Origin: Caballeronia ptereochthonis
Lineage (GTDB): Bacteria; Pseudomonadota; Gammaproteobacteria; Burkholderiales; Burkholderiaceae
Assembly (NCBI RefSeq): GCF_001545075.1
Contig: NZ_FCOB02000011.1
Coordinates: forward strand, 1 to 64,000
Length of the DNA: 64,000 bases
Direction: 5' to 3'
Below, piece after piece: positions 45,568-54,990 of this stretch. The notes under the pieces were generated by a model. That model was not told the DNA's origin. It worked only from the letters and a program-made list of their open reading frames with translations, and searched no databases. The translations under genes and the position numbers were made by a program. Within the stretch, counting starts at the first letter, position 1; each line of letters starts with the position of its first letter.

Positions 45568-46154
45568 AGCGGGCTGTCGGTAGCGATATGCCGAAGGCGG
45601 CGGGGACGCCTTCGCACGAAGATCTCAGTCGTTCGCTTGCCAGCAATCTCCTTGCATCAGATCAACCTCCGGCCAACCTGCCTTCCATTGCGCAGTCCCC
45701 CGATGGCGGGGTGACATCCCTTCGAATGCGTGGTTTTCCTCGACGACCGTTCGGTCGATATTAAGACCCATCAAAAGACGGCTCTCTTTTCGGCCACGCG
45801 TGGCGGCGTCTCCACACGACAAACACTCATCCGCGGCAAACGGCTACAACGCGCGACATGCGCGGCGCTCCTGACTCGGTAGCGAAAACATCACGCCGGC
45901 GCTCGCGGGTATCTTGGCCTCACATTCGTCGAGGCAACTCTCTCTTCTGCACGACAGACAGGCGTCGACGCGCCTGCATGGCGACATTCCGTTCATGGAG
46001 GCGCGCATGAAGCCATCCGGATGATCGAAATGGAACGACCGGAAGTTCGATGCGGCGCCGCGCGGCAGCATGCGATGAAGCACGTGGCCGTCCGGACACC
46101 GCCGCAGCACATATGGACGGCCGCCACGACGCGGCCAGCAAGGAGGTATCCGAA
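45568..46154. other. Intergenic region
   Basis: About 590 bases. Frames on both strands here lack homology and ribosome sites. It ends with a perfect AGGAGG (46141-46146) serving the next gene. Nothing else seen. Confidence 0.4.
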
Positions 46155-46607
46155 ATGAAATGCCATCAAACGAAGCGCCCGATGTTCCTGGCGATCACGC
46201 TCCTCGCGCTCGGCGCGGCATGCGGGATCAGCGTGGCCGCCACCAACGCGGACAATGCCGACGCGTCGGCCGCGGATGCAGCGCTGGCCGCGAACGCGAT
46301 GCCCCGTGGCGCGAAGCCGATCGGCGTCGACGACGGGCCGCTCACGCTCACGGTGCGCACGCCGTCGGGCGGCACGTCGCGGCTGACTTACGCCGATGAA
46401 GACGGCTGGCGTCTCGACGACCGCGACGCGCGTCTCAGGCCGAACGAAGCGCGGATCACGCCCGCGTCGGCGGAGCCGCAAAAAGAGGCGTCAGCCGCCG
46501 AGCGGCCGATGACCGTCTTCATCGACGGCCCCACGGGCTTCACTTATGTGTGGATGCGCGATCAGGGATGGAAGTTCGTCGGCAAGCTCGCGGACCGTAA
46601 TCGTTGA
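46155..46607 (+). CDS. Periplasmic hypothetical protein
   Basis: 150 residues starting MKCHQTKRPMFLAITLLALGAACGISVAA (signal peptide), with AGGAGG eight bases upstream. The mature part has two similar segments, GPLTLTVRTPSGGTSRLTYADEDGWRL and MTVFIDGPTGFTYVWMRDQGWKFVG, which look like an internal duplication. The stop lies 4 bases before the next gene, a cytochrome c, so the pair is co-transcribed. Function unknown. Confidence 0.68.
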   Translation: MKCHQTKRPMFLAITLLALGAACGISVAATNADNADASAADAALAANAMPRGAKPIGVDDGPLTLTVRTPSGGTSRLTYADEDGWRLDDRDARLRPNEARITPASAEPQKEASAAERPMTVFIDGPTGFTYVWMRDQGWKFVGKLADRNR

Positions 46608-46611
46608 GCCA

Positions 46612-47004
46612 ATGCGCAGGGCAGTCATCGTGATGCGACGATCGTTGTCAGGCATCGTGGCCGGCGCGCTCTGCGTCTCGCTCGCCGCGCACGCCCAAGC
46701 CCCCGCCAACGCCGCCGCCGGCGCATCGCTCGTCGATGCCTGGCGCGCGGTGCGCATCGCCGACTGCGCGCGTTGCCACGGCAAGGATCACGAAGGACTC
46801 GCCGCGCCGTCGATCGTCGGATTTGCGCGCACGCAGAGCCGCGAACGCTTCATCGCCGCGGTTCTCGACGGCAATCCGCCAATGGGCATGCCCGCGTATC
46901 GCGGCAATCCGTTGATCGAGGATCGCATCGACGCGATTTACCGTTACTTCGTCGGACGCGCCGACGGCAGCATTGCCGCCGGCGCAATGCCGCCCAGTGA
47001 GTGA
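46612..47004 (+). CDS. Class I cytochrome c
   Basis: 130 residues with a signal peptide ending around AHAQA and one haem site CARCH (about residue 50). The likely distal Met is in GNPPMGMPAYRGNP. It is a periplasmic single-haem electron carrier. ATG 46612 or 46633 are possible starts. It sits 90 bases before a catalase-fold gene on the same strand, so it may supply electrons to a peroxidase-type reaction (inference). Confidence 0.85.
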   Translation: MRRAVIVMRRSLSGIVAGALCVSLAAHAQAPANAAAGASLVDAWRAVRIADCARCHGKDHEGLAAPSIVGFARTQSRERFIAAVLDGNPPMGMPAYRGNPLIEDRIDAIYRYFVGRADGSIAAGAMPPSE

Positions 47005-47093
47005 GGTTCCGTCAACGATCGCTTCGCATCTTCACGAACGCAACTAGACTTCAATGGCGCGACTTCCACACGAAGCGCGAACGGAGGTTAATC

Positions 47094-48140
47094 ATGGGCT
47101 TCACTCATTCAGCCAGCGACGGCACCGGCTGGACCGACGACCCCGAGGATGCAGCCACGCTGGCGGCGCTCGTGGCCGCGATCGGCGCCCAGCAGGCGAA
47201 GCTTGCGAGCAGCAGCCACACGAAGCTGAACGGCCAGGTCGATCGCGCGCAGCATCAGAAGCAACTGCTCGGCGCATTCGGCACACTTCGCATTGCAGAC
47301 GACATTCCCGCGGCCGCGCGCTTCGGCCCGTTAGAAAAAAGCAATGCGTCGTATCGTGTCGCGTGCCGTATCTCGAACGGGCAGCCTTGCCCGCAGGCCG
47401 ACACCGCATCGGACGTGCGCGGCATCGCGATCAAGTTCTTCACGGACGACGGCGTCGAAACTGATCTGCTCATGACGAACGAGGGCGGCCGTTCGCACGC
47501 GCGCAACGCGGTTCAGTTCATGGCGGTCGCCGATATCATCGTCGCGCTGCTTGCGGAAGGTCCGAAAGGCGGCATCGCAACGGGCTTGCGCGAACTGATG
47601 ACGGAAAAGCTCGGCCCGATCGAGGCCGCGCGGATTCTCACGGTCCTGTTCAAGGAAACCAGGCTGCATCACGTCGATAGCGTGACGACGGAAGACTACT
47701 GGGGATCGGTCGTGCAACTGGGCCAGGCCGCGATCAAGTATTCGCTGCATCCGCATGAATCGACGGAGGGCGGAACCAACGCCGATCGTCACGCCGACAA
47801 CTATCTTCGCGACGACCTGCTCAACCGCCTGAAAGATGGCCCGGTGAAGTGGCGGCTCGGCCTGCAGCTTTTCGCCGATGAAGGATCGACGCCGATCAGC
47901 GATGCATCGGTCGCATGGAAGGCGGATGTCGTGACCATCGGCGAGCTGGAGATCGCCTCGCCGCCGTCGGACGACGACGAGACGCGCATCAACCAGATGG
48001 CGTTCAATCCGGCCAACGGCTTCGCGCCGCTCGGCATCACGCATGCACGCAAGGATGTCTATGCCGCGAGCGCCGCGAATCGCAAGGGCCGGGGCGTGCT
48101 GTCGAGCGAGCAAGCGCGCGCGCTCCTGGGTTCGCGTTGA
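47094..48140 (+). CDS. Compact catalase-fold haem protein
   Basis: 348 residues, much shorter than monofunctional catalases (about 480-700). The catalase core is recognisable: a histidine at 54 just before LLGAFGTLRI (compare the catalytic VxHAxGxGAFG), VRGIAIKFFTDDG (compare RGFALKFYTEEG), Asn129 in the position of the distal Asn, and R319-x3-Y323 (HARKDVY) matching the proximal R-x3-Y haem ligand motif. The PVFFIRD segment is replaced. There is no signal peptide. ACGGAGG precedes ATG 47094. It may be a peroxidase or haem-binding protein rather than an efficient catalase. Confidence 0.75.
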   Translation: MGFTHSASDGTGWTDDPEDAATLAALVAAIGAQQAKLASSSHTKLNGQVDRAQHQKQLLGAFGTLRIADDIPAAARFGPLEKSNASYRVACRISNGQPCPQADTASDVRGIAIKFFTDDGVETDLLMTNEGGRSHARNAVQFMAVADIIVALLAEGPKGGIATGLRELMTEKLGPIEAARILTVLFKETRLHHVDSVTTEDYWGSVVQLGQAAIKYSLHPHESTEGGTNADRHADNYLRDDLLNRLKDGPVKWRLGLQLFADEGSTPISDASVAWKADVVTIGELEIASPPSDDDETRINQMAFNPANGFAPLGITHARKDVYAASAANRKGRGVLSSEQARALLGSR

Positions 48141-48252
48141 ACCGCACGCGCCTGCGCGAGACGGCGGGCCCGGCGCGGCTTTTCTCCGATAATGGTGCCC
48201 ATTCAGGGACGCGCGCCCGCGCCTGCGCGTCCCTCCGATATGGGAGCCCGCC

Positions 48253-49173
48253 ATGCATCTCGCCGGCACGATCCTTCCGATCTTCGCGATCATCCTGACG
48301 GGATGGCTCGCGGGCATCTCGGGCTATATGCCGCGCGAGCTGGCCGCGTCGCTGACGCGCTTCGCCTATTATGTCGCGATGCCCGCGCTGGTTTTCCTGA
48401 CGATCGCGGACGAGACGCTGCGCTCGCTCCTCGACTGGCGCTTTCTTGCCGCGTTCGGCGGCGGTTCGATGATCTGCTTCGCGGCCGTGATGACGATTGC
48501 GCGGATCGCACGCGGCGCAAGCATGGGGAAGAGCGCCATGCTCGCCGCCGCCGTCTCGATGACCAACACCGGTTTCGTCGCGCTTCCCATATTGAAGACG
48601 ATCTACGGCCAGCCTGGCGTGCTCGCGGCGGCGGTCGCGACGGTGTTCGTCGGCGCGATCATGTTTCCCGTGCTGGTCGTGCTGCTCGAAATCGATCGAT
48701 ACGACGCCTCGCGCAAGCTGCGCATGGCCCCGCTGATCCGGCAGATCGCGACCAACCCCGTGATCCTCGCGACCGTTTGCGGACTGCTCTGGTCGATCGG
48801 CGGATTCGGATTGCCGGGACCGGTCGCGTCGTTCCTCACGATACTCGGTGAAGCCCTGACGCCGTGCGCGCTCTTCGCCATCGGGCTCGAACTGACGTTG
48901 GGCGAATTGCGCGAACGCCTGAGTCTCTACGCGCTGTTGACGATGCTCAAGCTGGCGATGATGCCGCTCGTCGTCTATGGGCTCTGCTTCGCGGCAGGAC
49001 TCGATCGCACCGCGACCGTTGCCGCGGTCGTGTGCGCCGCGGTGCCGACCGCCAAGAGCGCCTACGTGCTCGCCGTCGAATACGACGTCGAAAAGCCGGT
49101 GGTGGGCGCCGTCATCTCGATGTCCACGCTCTTCTCGATCGTCACGCTGCTCGCGTGGCTCTATCTCGTATAG
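48253..49173 (+). CDS. AEC-family transporter
   Basis: A 306-residue membrane protein with ten hydrophobic segments in the five-plus-five arrangement of auxin efflux carrier-type transporters (MHLAGTILPIFAIILTGWLAG..., a central SMTNTGFVALPI region, and a C-terminal VPTAKSAYVLAVEYD segment). Bacterial members export or import organic acids such as malate or malonate. It is convergent with the LysR gene (6-base gap). The substrate is unknown; proximity to the aromatic-degradation island makes an organic acid plausible. Confidence 0.85.
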   Translation: MHLAGTILPIFAIILTGWLAGISGYMPRELAASLTRFAYYVAMPALVFLTIADETLRSLLDWRFLAAFGGGSMICFAAVMTIARIARGASMGKSAMLAAAVSMTNTGFVALPILKTIYGQPGVLAAAVATVFVGAIMFPVLVVLLEIDRYDASRKLRMAPLIRQIATNPVILATVCGLLWSIGGFGLPGPVASFLTILGEALTPCALFAIGLELTLGELRERLSLYALLTMLKLAMMPLVVYGLCFAAGLDRTATVAAVVCAAVPTAKSAYVLAVEYDVEKPVVGAVISMSTLFSIVTLLAWLYLV

Positions 49174-49179
49174 CGCGTT

Positions 49180-50145
49180 TCACGTGTCGCCGAGTTCCTC
49201 GTCGACGTCGCGCTCCTCGTCATCGGGCGGGGCGATGCCGAGCGCCTTGTCCCATTGCGGCTCGCTCAGATAGCGTTCGCGCAGGAAATCGACGAACGCC
49301 TTCACCTTGGTCGTCGAGCGATGCGAAGTCGGATACACCGCCGACAGCCACAACGGCGGCGCCGCATAGTCGGGCAGCACGCGCACGAGGCGGCGTTCGA
49401 GCAGGTCGCCCGCGGCGACCATCGTCGGCAGATAGACGACGCCCGCGCCCGCGCGCGCGAACTCGAGCAGCAGATGCACGCTGTTCGTTTTCAGCACCGC
49501 GTTGAGCGCGATCTCGTAGCACTCGTTGCCCTTCATGAGCGGCCAGTTGTCGCCCCACGGATAGTGCGCGTAGCGTGCGAAATCGTGGCGCAGGAGATCG
49601 AGCGGCGTTTCGATGGCGGGCTCTTCCTTGAGATACGCCGGCGTCGCGCACAGCACGCCGCGCACGGGGAAGAGCTTGCGCTCGACGAGCAGGTTGGACG
49701 CCGGCGGATAGATCTGCAATGCCAGATCGAAGCCTTCCTGAACCGGATCGATCACGCGATCGTTCACCGTTACGACGAACTCGATGCGCGGATGCGCCTC
49801 GCGAAACGCGATCAGCGCCTGCGAGAAGTGCCCGAGCGCGAAGCCCGGCAGCACATGAACATTGAGCGTGCCCGACAGCGATTGCGTTTCGGCGCTCGCG
49901 CGCCCCGACAGCTCGCGCACCTTGGTGACGAGCAACAGACAATCGCGATAGTACGATTCGCCGACTTCCGACAGACGCACCGCGCGCGTCGAACGATGAA
50001 AAAGCGCGACGCCGAAGTGTTCCTCGAGCTGCTTCACGCGCGAGGTGACGACCGATTTCGCCACGCCGAGCTGCCGCGCCGCGCTCGCGAAGCTTTGCGC
50101 TTCGGCCGCGCGGACGAACGCCTCCATCGACATGAAGAGGTCCAT
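49180..50145 (-). CDS. LysR-family transcriptional regulator
   Basis: 321 residues. The N-terminal winged helix is MEAFVRAAEAQSFASAARQLGVAKSVVTSRVKQLEEHFG; the C-terminal periplasmic-binding-protein-like effector domain begins near residue 90. The acidic tail (DDEERDVDEELGDT) is unusual. It lies 21 bases downstream of an AraC-type regulator gene and faces away from the hydroquinone operon, which it may help control. Confidence 0.88.
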   Translation of the reverse strand: MDLFMSMEAFVRAAEAQSFASAARQLGVAKSVVTSRVKQLEEHFGVALFHRSTRAVRLSEVGESYYRDCLLLVTKVRELSGRASAETQSLSGTLNVHVLPGFALGHFSQALIAFREAHPRIEFVVTVNDRVIDPVQEGFDLALQIYPPASNLLVERKLFPVRGVLCATPAYLKEEPAIETPLDLLRHDFARYAHYPWGDNWPLMKGNECYEIALNAVLKTNSVHLLLEFARAGAGVVYLPTMVAAGDLLERRLVRVLPDYAAPPLWLSAVYPTSHRSTTKVKAFVDFLRERYLSEPQWDKALGIAPPDDEERDVDEELGDT

Positions 50146-50166
50146 GCTGTCTCCTGTCTTGCTTCG

Positions 50167-51021
50167 CTAGGCCGCGCCGTTCCTGTAGCGCCGCGGCGTG
50201 GTGCCGAGCCGCTCGGAAAAGAGCGCCGTCATGTGCTGTTGCGAAGAGAATCCGCACGCGGCGGCCACGTCGACGAGCGGTGCGTCGCCCGTACGCAGCA
50301 TCTGCGCGGCCGCGCCGATGCGCTTCTCCAGCACGTAGCGATAGAGCGAATGGCCGGTGCGCGCCTTCACGCCATCGAAGACGGCTCGCACGGGCAAGTC
50401 GAGTTCGGCGGCGATATCGGCGCAGGAAAGGCTCTGATCGATATTGTCCGCGACATACGCTTCGAGCTGCGCGAAGCCGGCGTCCGTCAGCGCGGACTTG
50501 CACGCTCGCGCGGTGCGTTCGAGTTGCCGCGTCGTCTCGATCCACGCGAGCGTCGCGACGCACTGCATTTCCCAAGGATCGACCGCGCGCGATTCCGCTG
50601 ACGCCTTCTGGCGCGCATAGCGCACGAGATGACGGATCGAATCGGCGCCGAGATTGCTGCGGCTGCCCGCGCGCCGCAACGGCTCCGCGCTGCGATCGGC
50701 GATGCGGCTCACGAAGGCATCCGAATAGCGAAACGCGATGAAGCCGTGCCGCACGTCGTGCGCGTCGATGCGCATGCTGCCGCCGCGCGGGTGATACGCG
50801 GCCGTTTCGGCGCGAAACGTGAAGGGTGCGGCAGGGCCGTCGTCGTAGCGCGTCTCCGACACGATCGTGCCCAGCAACAGGCAGATCATGTCCGACGAAT
50901 TGCGCAGTTCCAGCGAATACGGCCGTGGTCCCGAAATGCAGTATTCGAGTCCCGGCGCGCCCGCGACCGCGCTGAAGCGATCGATGCGGGCGGCCGCGTC
51001 CGGCGCGATGAGGGCGCTCAT
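50167..51021 (-). CDS. AraC-family transcriptional regulator
   Basis: 284 residues from ATG 51021 (GGAG nine bases upstream, itself within the alternative start at 51036). The N-terminal cupin-like region corresponds to an AraC-binding-like domain, and the C-terminal two helix-turn-helices contain VDVAAACGFSSQQHMTALFSERLG. It is divergent from the ten-gene catabolic operon, with a 270-base gap, so it is the best candidate for its activator. The inducer is presumably hydroquinone or its precursor. Confidence 0.86.
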   Translation of the reverse strand: MSALIAPDAAARIDRFSAVAGAPGLEYCISGPRPYSLELRNSSDMICLLLGTIVSETRYDDGPAAPFTFRAETAAYHPRGGSMRIDAHDVRHGFIAFRYSDAFVSRIADRSAEPLRRAGSRSNLGADSIRHLVRYARQKASAESRAVDPWEMQCVATLAWIETTRQLERTARACKSALTDAGFAQLEAYVADNIDQSLSCADIAAELDLPVRAVFDGVKARTGHSLYRYVLEKRIGAAAQMLRTGDAPLVDVAAACGFSSQQHMTALFSERLGTTPRRYRNGAA

Positions 51022-51291
51022 GTTCGTTGTCTCCATGTCCGTGTTTTTTTCGCGGCTCCGACAAGGAACGCCATCGGATGCCGCTGTTCACGCGAGTATA
51101 GATGCGAGGGAAGGCGTCTTCCACGGCCCGATGGGTCGCCGTTCGCGAACGTCGCGTGCGCCGATTGACCCCGGTGTTTACCCCGACCGCGCGCCGATCC
51201 GCCCGGAATCTGTAATCCGCAAAACCTGAAAGACCCGTCGGCCGCGTCTTCGTAACGTTCGCTCACAACACATGAACGACCGGAGACGACG

Positions 51292-52242
51292 ATGCACCCG
51301 CGGCAACCAAGACGAACGACAAGACGACCTCGGCGCCAGACATGCGCGCTCGCCATGCTGGGCGCGGCCTGCTCGATGATGCCGCTGGCCGCGGCGCACG
51401 CATCGGGCATTCCCTTCGCGACCGACCGTCCGCAGACCTGGCAATTCAGCTCCGATTTCGAAGGCACCTACGATTCGTTCGGCCAGAACATCGAATGGAA
51501 TCACGACAGCCGTGCATTCGATTCGCATGGCAATCAGGTGGCGGGACCGGGCACGAACACCTTCGTCGGGCTCTCGACGTTCATCCACTACTGGAAGGTG
51601 CCGTCACTGCCGCATGTCGGCTTCAACGCGAGCATCACCGTGCCCGAGATCCGCACGCAGGGATCGCAGTTTTCCGCGAGCGGGATTGGCGATCCGCTCG
51701 TCGGCGGCCTCGTCTGGTACAACCCCGCGCCCGCGACGACGCTAGGGTTTCAGGCCTACGTGCAGGTGCCGATCGGGCAGGACAGCGTATCGACCAATAC
51801 GTGGTCGTTCTGGCCGTCGGTGTTCTACGACGACTGGTACGGGCACGTGAACGTGGACCTGCTCGTCGGCGGCATCCTGCGTGGACGCACGCTACGCTCG
51901 GGCCATGATGACCTGAGCCCGGGCAACACCTTTCATCTGAACCTGCGCGTCGGCTACAGCCTCTCGCCGCCCGACAACCCGTTCGCGATTCCCTTCGTCG
52001 GCTTCGACTATCAGACGAGCGGCGGCACGTTCAACCAGACGGCGTTCATGCCGGTAGCGAACAGCGCGAGCCGCGAAACGGCCGTGGGCATTGGCGTGCT
52101 GTTCCAGTTCAAGCCGAACAGCCTGCCGTTCCTGCACCAGAAGATGTACGACCAGCTTTCCATCCAGTACCAGCACTCGGTTTCCGGGCGCAACACCACG
52201 CTCACCAACGGGATTCTCGTGCAGGCGTGGCACTACTGGTGA
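51292..52242 (+). CDS. Outer-membrane protein of the phenol_MetA_deg family
   Basis: A 316-residue predicted beta-barrel. A basic N-terminus and signal peptide end around AHASG; the mature part is rich in alternating aromatic strands (TNTFVGLSTFIHYWKVP, WSFWPSVFYDDWYGHVNVD) and ends in HYW, a typical C-terminal aromatic for barrel insertion. Such proteins are encoded in many aromatic catabolic operons and are thought to admit hydrophobic substrates. It is the first gene of the operon. Confidence 0.82.
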   Translation: MHPRQPRRTTRRPRRQTCALAMLGAACSMMPLAAAHASGIPFATDRPQTWQFSSDFEGTYDSFGQNIEWNHDSRAFDSHGNQVAGPGTNTFVGLSTFIHYWKVPSLPHVGFNASITVPEIRTQGSQFSASGIGDPLVGGLVWYNPAPATTLGFQAYVQVPIGQDSVSTNTWSFWPSVFYDDWYGHVNVDLLVGGILRGRTLRSGHDDLSPGNTFHLNLRVGYSLSPPDNPFAIPFVGFDYQTSGGTFNQTAFMPVANSASRETAVGIGVLFQFKPNSLPFLHQKMYDQLSIQYQHSVSGRNTTLTNGILVQAWHYW

Positions 52243-52266
52243 GCATATCCAACGATGGAGACAAAG

Positions 52267-53991
52267 ATGAGCGAGACGAATCAACTTCCTGCCGCGTCGC
52301 GGCGCAACTTCATCAAGGCCGCGGGGGCCGGAACCGCCGCCGCCGCATTCGGCGCGGTGTCCCTGTCCGCGCGCGCCGCGAGCGAAATCCGGTTCGATGC
52401 GGAATACGACGTGGTCGTGTGCGGCGGCGGTGGCGGCGGTCTGCCGTGCGCGCTCTTCTCGCGCTGGCTGGGCAACCGCGTCGCGATTCTGGAGAAGGCG
52501 GGCAGCGTCGGCGGCACGGCCGCGAAGGCCGCGTTCTGGTACTGGGTGCCGAACAACGAGCCGATGCGCCGTGCGGGCATTGCCGATCCGAAGCCCGATT
52601 ACATGCGCTACGTCGCGCGTCTTTCGCGGCCCGAGCAATACGATCCGTCGCTGCCGAAGCTCGGCCTTTCCGACTGGGAGTACGAGATGTGCGAAGCCAT
52701 CTACGACAGCGCGTCACCCGCTGCGGAACTGCTCGCGAGCAAGGGCGCGCTGCCATACCGGCATGAAGCGGCGGTGCCCGACTACTGGGCCGAATTGCCG
52801 GAGGACAAGGCGCCGCGCGGCCGCGTGCTGTTTCCGAAGGACGGCCTGCCGAGCATGTCCGATGGCGGACGCGTCGCGATCCGCACGATGAGCGCGGCGG
52901 CCAGGCGCGACGGCATCGACATCAGGACGGGTTACCGCGTGCAGAAGGTGCTCGTCGATGAGTCGGGCGCGGTGATCGGCGTCGAATCGCTGACGGAAGA
53001 GGGCACGGTCTTTCGTGCGCACGCGAAGAAGGCGGTGATCTTCGCGACTGGCGGCTTCACGCACGACCCCGAACTGCGCAAGAATTTCCTGCACGGCGCG
53101 GTCTATGGCGGCTGCGCGGCGCCCACCAACGAAGGCGATTTCGTGCGCATCTCGAGCGCGCTCGACGTGCAGCTGCGCAACATGAACTACTCGTGGATGG
53201 CGCCGATTTCTCTCGACAAGGCGATCGCGAAGGACGGCTCGCTCTCCGGCGTCTTCACGCCGACGGGCGATTCGATGATCTACGTGAACAAGTACGGCAA
53301 GCGCGTCGTCAACGAAAAGCTCGCCTATAACGAAGTCTGCGCGACGTTCTCGCAATGGGACGGCGCGAAAGGCGAGTATCCGAACCTCACGCTCATCTCG
53401 ATCTGGGACCAGCAGGCGCAGGACCACTGCGCGAGCGACGACTACGGCAGCCTCATCGTGCCGAAGGGCTCGAACGACCGGCACGTGCTGCGCGGTAACA
53501 CGCTGGCGGAGCTCGCGAGCGCAATCCGCGAACGGCTCGCGAAATACAGGAGCGCGCTAGGCGGCCTCGATCTGTCCGACGATTTCGTGCGCAACCTCGA
53601 CGCGAGCATCAAGCGCTTCAACGGCTTCGCGAAGACGGGCGTCGATCAGGATTTTCATCGCGGCGAGCGCATCGTCGAGAAGCTGTTCAACGGGCCTACA
53701 GCGAAGAGGACGGATCAGAAGAACGAAACGATGTATCCGCTGAGCGCGAAAGGACCGTATTACGCGGCGCTCATCGTGGCGGGGAATCTCGATACCAAGG
53801 GCGGACCGAAGACCAACTCCCACGGGCAAGTGCTCGATACGCGCGGCGAGCCGATCAAGGGCTTGTACGGCGTCGGCAACTGCGTCGCGTCGGCGTCGGC
53901 ACGGGCCTACTGGGCAGGCGGCGGCACGCTCGGGCCGATCATCGCGTTCGCCTATCGTGCGGCGCAATCCGCAAACGGAGGACAGTCATGA
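52267..53991 (+). CDS. Tat-exported FAD-dependent dehydrogenase (3-ketosteroid-dehydrogenase/fumarate-reductase-like)
   Basis: 574 residues from ATG 52267, with GGAGACAAAG just upstream. Tat signal SRRNFIKAAGAG; FAD-binding VVVCGGGGGGLPCALFSRW; then the FrdA/KstD-type core (GGTAAKAAFWYW, IFATGGFTHDPELRKNF), and the C-terminal GNCVASASARAYWAGGGTLGPIIAFAYRAA, which in this superfamily closes over FAD. Members remove hydrogens next to a ketone (3-ketosteroid delta1-dehydrogenase, 4-oxocyclohexanecarboxylate desaturase) or reduce fumarate. It overlaps a cytochrome c gene by four bases, so electrons probably go to the periplasmic cytochrome. The substrate is inferred to be a cyclic ketone leading to hydroquinone. 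Confidence 0.82.
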   Translation: MSETNQLPAASRRNFIKAAGAGTAAAAFGAVSLSARAASEIRFDAEYDVVVCGGGGGGLPCALFSRWLGNRVAILEKAGSVGGTAAKAAFWYWVPNNEPMRRAGIADPKPDYMRYVARLSRPEQYDPSLPKLGLSDWEYEMCEAIYDSASPAAELLASKGALPYRHEAAVPDYWAELPEDKAPRGRVLFPKDGLPSMSDGGRVAIRTMSAAARRDGIDIRTGYRVQKVLVDESGAVIGVESLTEEGTVFRAHAKKAVIFATGGFTHDPELRKNFLHGAVYGGCAAPTNEGDFVRISSALDVQLRNMNYSWMAPISLDKAIAKDGSLSGVFTPTGDSMIYVNKYGKRVVNEKLAYNEVCATFSQWDGAKGEYPNLTLISIWDQQAQDHCASDDYGSLIVPKGSNDRHVLRGNTLAELASAIRERLAKYRSALGGLDLSDDFVRNLDASIKRFNGFAKTGVDQDFHRGERIVEKLFNGPTAKRTDQKNETMYPLSAKGPYYAALIVAGNLDTKGGPKTNSHGQVLDTRGEPIKGLYGVGNCVASASARAYWAGGGTLGPIIAFAYRAAQSANGGQS

Positions 53992-54377
53992 TTCGGATCG
54001 CCAACTTACTGGTGATGCTCACGCTTGCCAGCGCCGCGGCCCATGCACAGGAAGCCGCGCCGCAGGACCCCGTCGCGCTCGGCAGGAAGCTCGCGACCAA
54101 CAACTGCGCCGTGTGCCACACCTTCGGCAAGGGCGAACCGAACGGGCAGGGGCCGAACCTCTTCGGGATCATCGGCCGGCCGCTGGCTTCAGAACCGGGC
54201 TTCAAGTATTCGGCGGGCATGAAGGCGGCCGCATCGGGCAAGGTCTGGGACGAAAAGCTGCTCGACGCCTGGCTCACCGATACGCAATCGGTCGCGCCCG
54301 GCAACGCGATGACCTATTTCGAAGGCGATGAAGCGAGGCGTCAGAAGATCATCGCTTATCTGCGCACGCTGCATTGA
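53988..54377 (+). CDS. Class I cytochrome c
   Basis: 129 residues with a signal peptide cleaved near AHAQE. Haem site C40AVCH44, GPNLFGIIGR after it, and GNAMTYF with the likely distal Met near 104. It is periplasmic. The ATGA overlap with the flavoprotein gene makes it the probable electron acceptor of that dehydrogenase. Confidence 0.9.
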   Translation: MIRIANLLVMLTLASAAAHAQEAAPQDPVALGRKLATNNCAVCHTFGKGEPNGQGPNLFGIIGRPLASEPGFKYSAGMKAAASGKVWDEKLLDAWLTDTQSVAPGNAMTYFEGDEARRQKIIAYLRTLH

Positions 54378-54407
54378 ACGACACATCAATCTCATCAGGA
54401 GCGAATC

Positions 54408-54842
54408 ATGAACACCGTCACCATGACCGACGAACAGCGCAAGACCATCGCGCTCGAATACCTGCGCAGGCTCGATCGCGGCGCAGCATTTTTCGATCTC
54501 TTCGACGACAACGCCGAAGTCTATTTCCCGAAATGGGGCATCGCGACGGGCCGTGCGGCCTTCGAAAAGCTCTTCTCGGACCTGGGCTCGATCGTCGCGA
54601 AGTTCAAGCACGACCTCGCATATCTGAACGTGATCCAGCAGGGCGACACGGTGGTCGTCGAAGGCACGAGCTACGGCACGACGAAGAGCGGCGTCGACTG
54701 GCGCGCCGGCGTCACGCACGCGGGCCGCTGGACCGACGTGTTCGAGATCCGCGACTTCAGGATTCAGCGCTGCTTCATCTATCTCGACCCCGACTACGAA
54801 GGCGCCGATACGCAACGCTATCCGTGGCTTGCGCAGAAATAA
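54408..54842 (+). CDS. NTF2/SnoaL-like protein
   Basis: A 144-residue single-domain protein (LEYLRRLDRGAAFFDLFDDNAEVYFPKWG..., then WTDVFEIRDFRIQRCFIYLDPDY). The NTF2 cone fold includes ketosteroid isomerase, SnoaL cyclases and scytalone dehydratase; here it lies between a ketosteroid-dehydrogenase-like gene and hydroquinone dioxygenase. Cytosolic (no signal). It may isomerise or dehydrate a ring intermediate; no catalytic residue can be assigned with confidence. Confidence 0.72.
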   Translation: MNTVTMTDEQRKTIALEYLRRLDRGAAFFDLFDDNAEVYFPKWGIATGRAAFEKLFSDLGSIVAKFKHDLAYLNVIQQGDTVVVEGTSYGTTKSGVDWRAGVTHAGRWTDVFEIRDFRIQRCFIYLDPDYEGADTQRYPWLAQK

Positions 54843-54990
54843 GTACTTTCCCTAGGGCCGCAATCGAGCACGCGATGTTCGGCAAACGCGAACCTCGATT
54901 CATTGCCTTGGGACGGGCGCAGCCCTAATCTTGACCTCAAGGCGGCGCTGCGAATTTCCGCGAAAGATCAACGGAGCAATGGAGACAGAC

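Noticed and set aside
45844..46110. Cysteine-rich 88-residue minus-strand frame
   Set aside because: No ribosome binding site, no family, and it overlaps the leader of a well-supported plus-strand gene.
47094..48140. Idea that the catalase-like protein lacks all catalytic residues
   Set aside because: A closer comparison shows a His before GAFGT, an Asn in the distal position and an R-x3-Y motif near the C-terminus, so loss of haem binding cannot be claimed.
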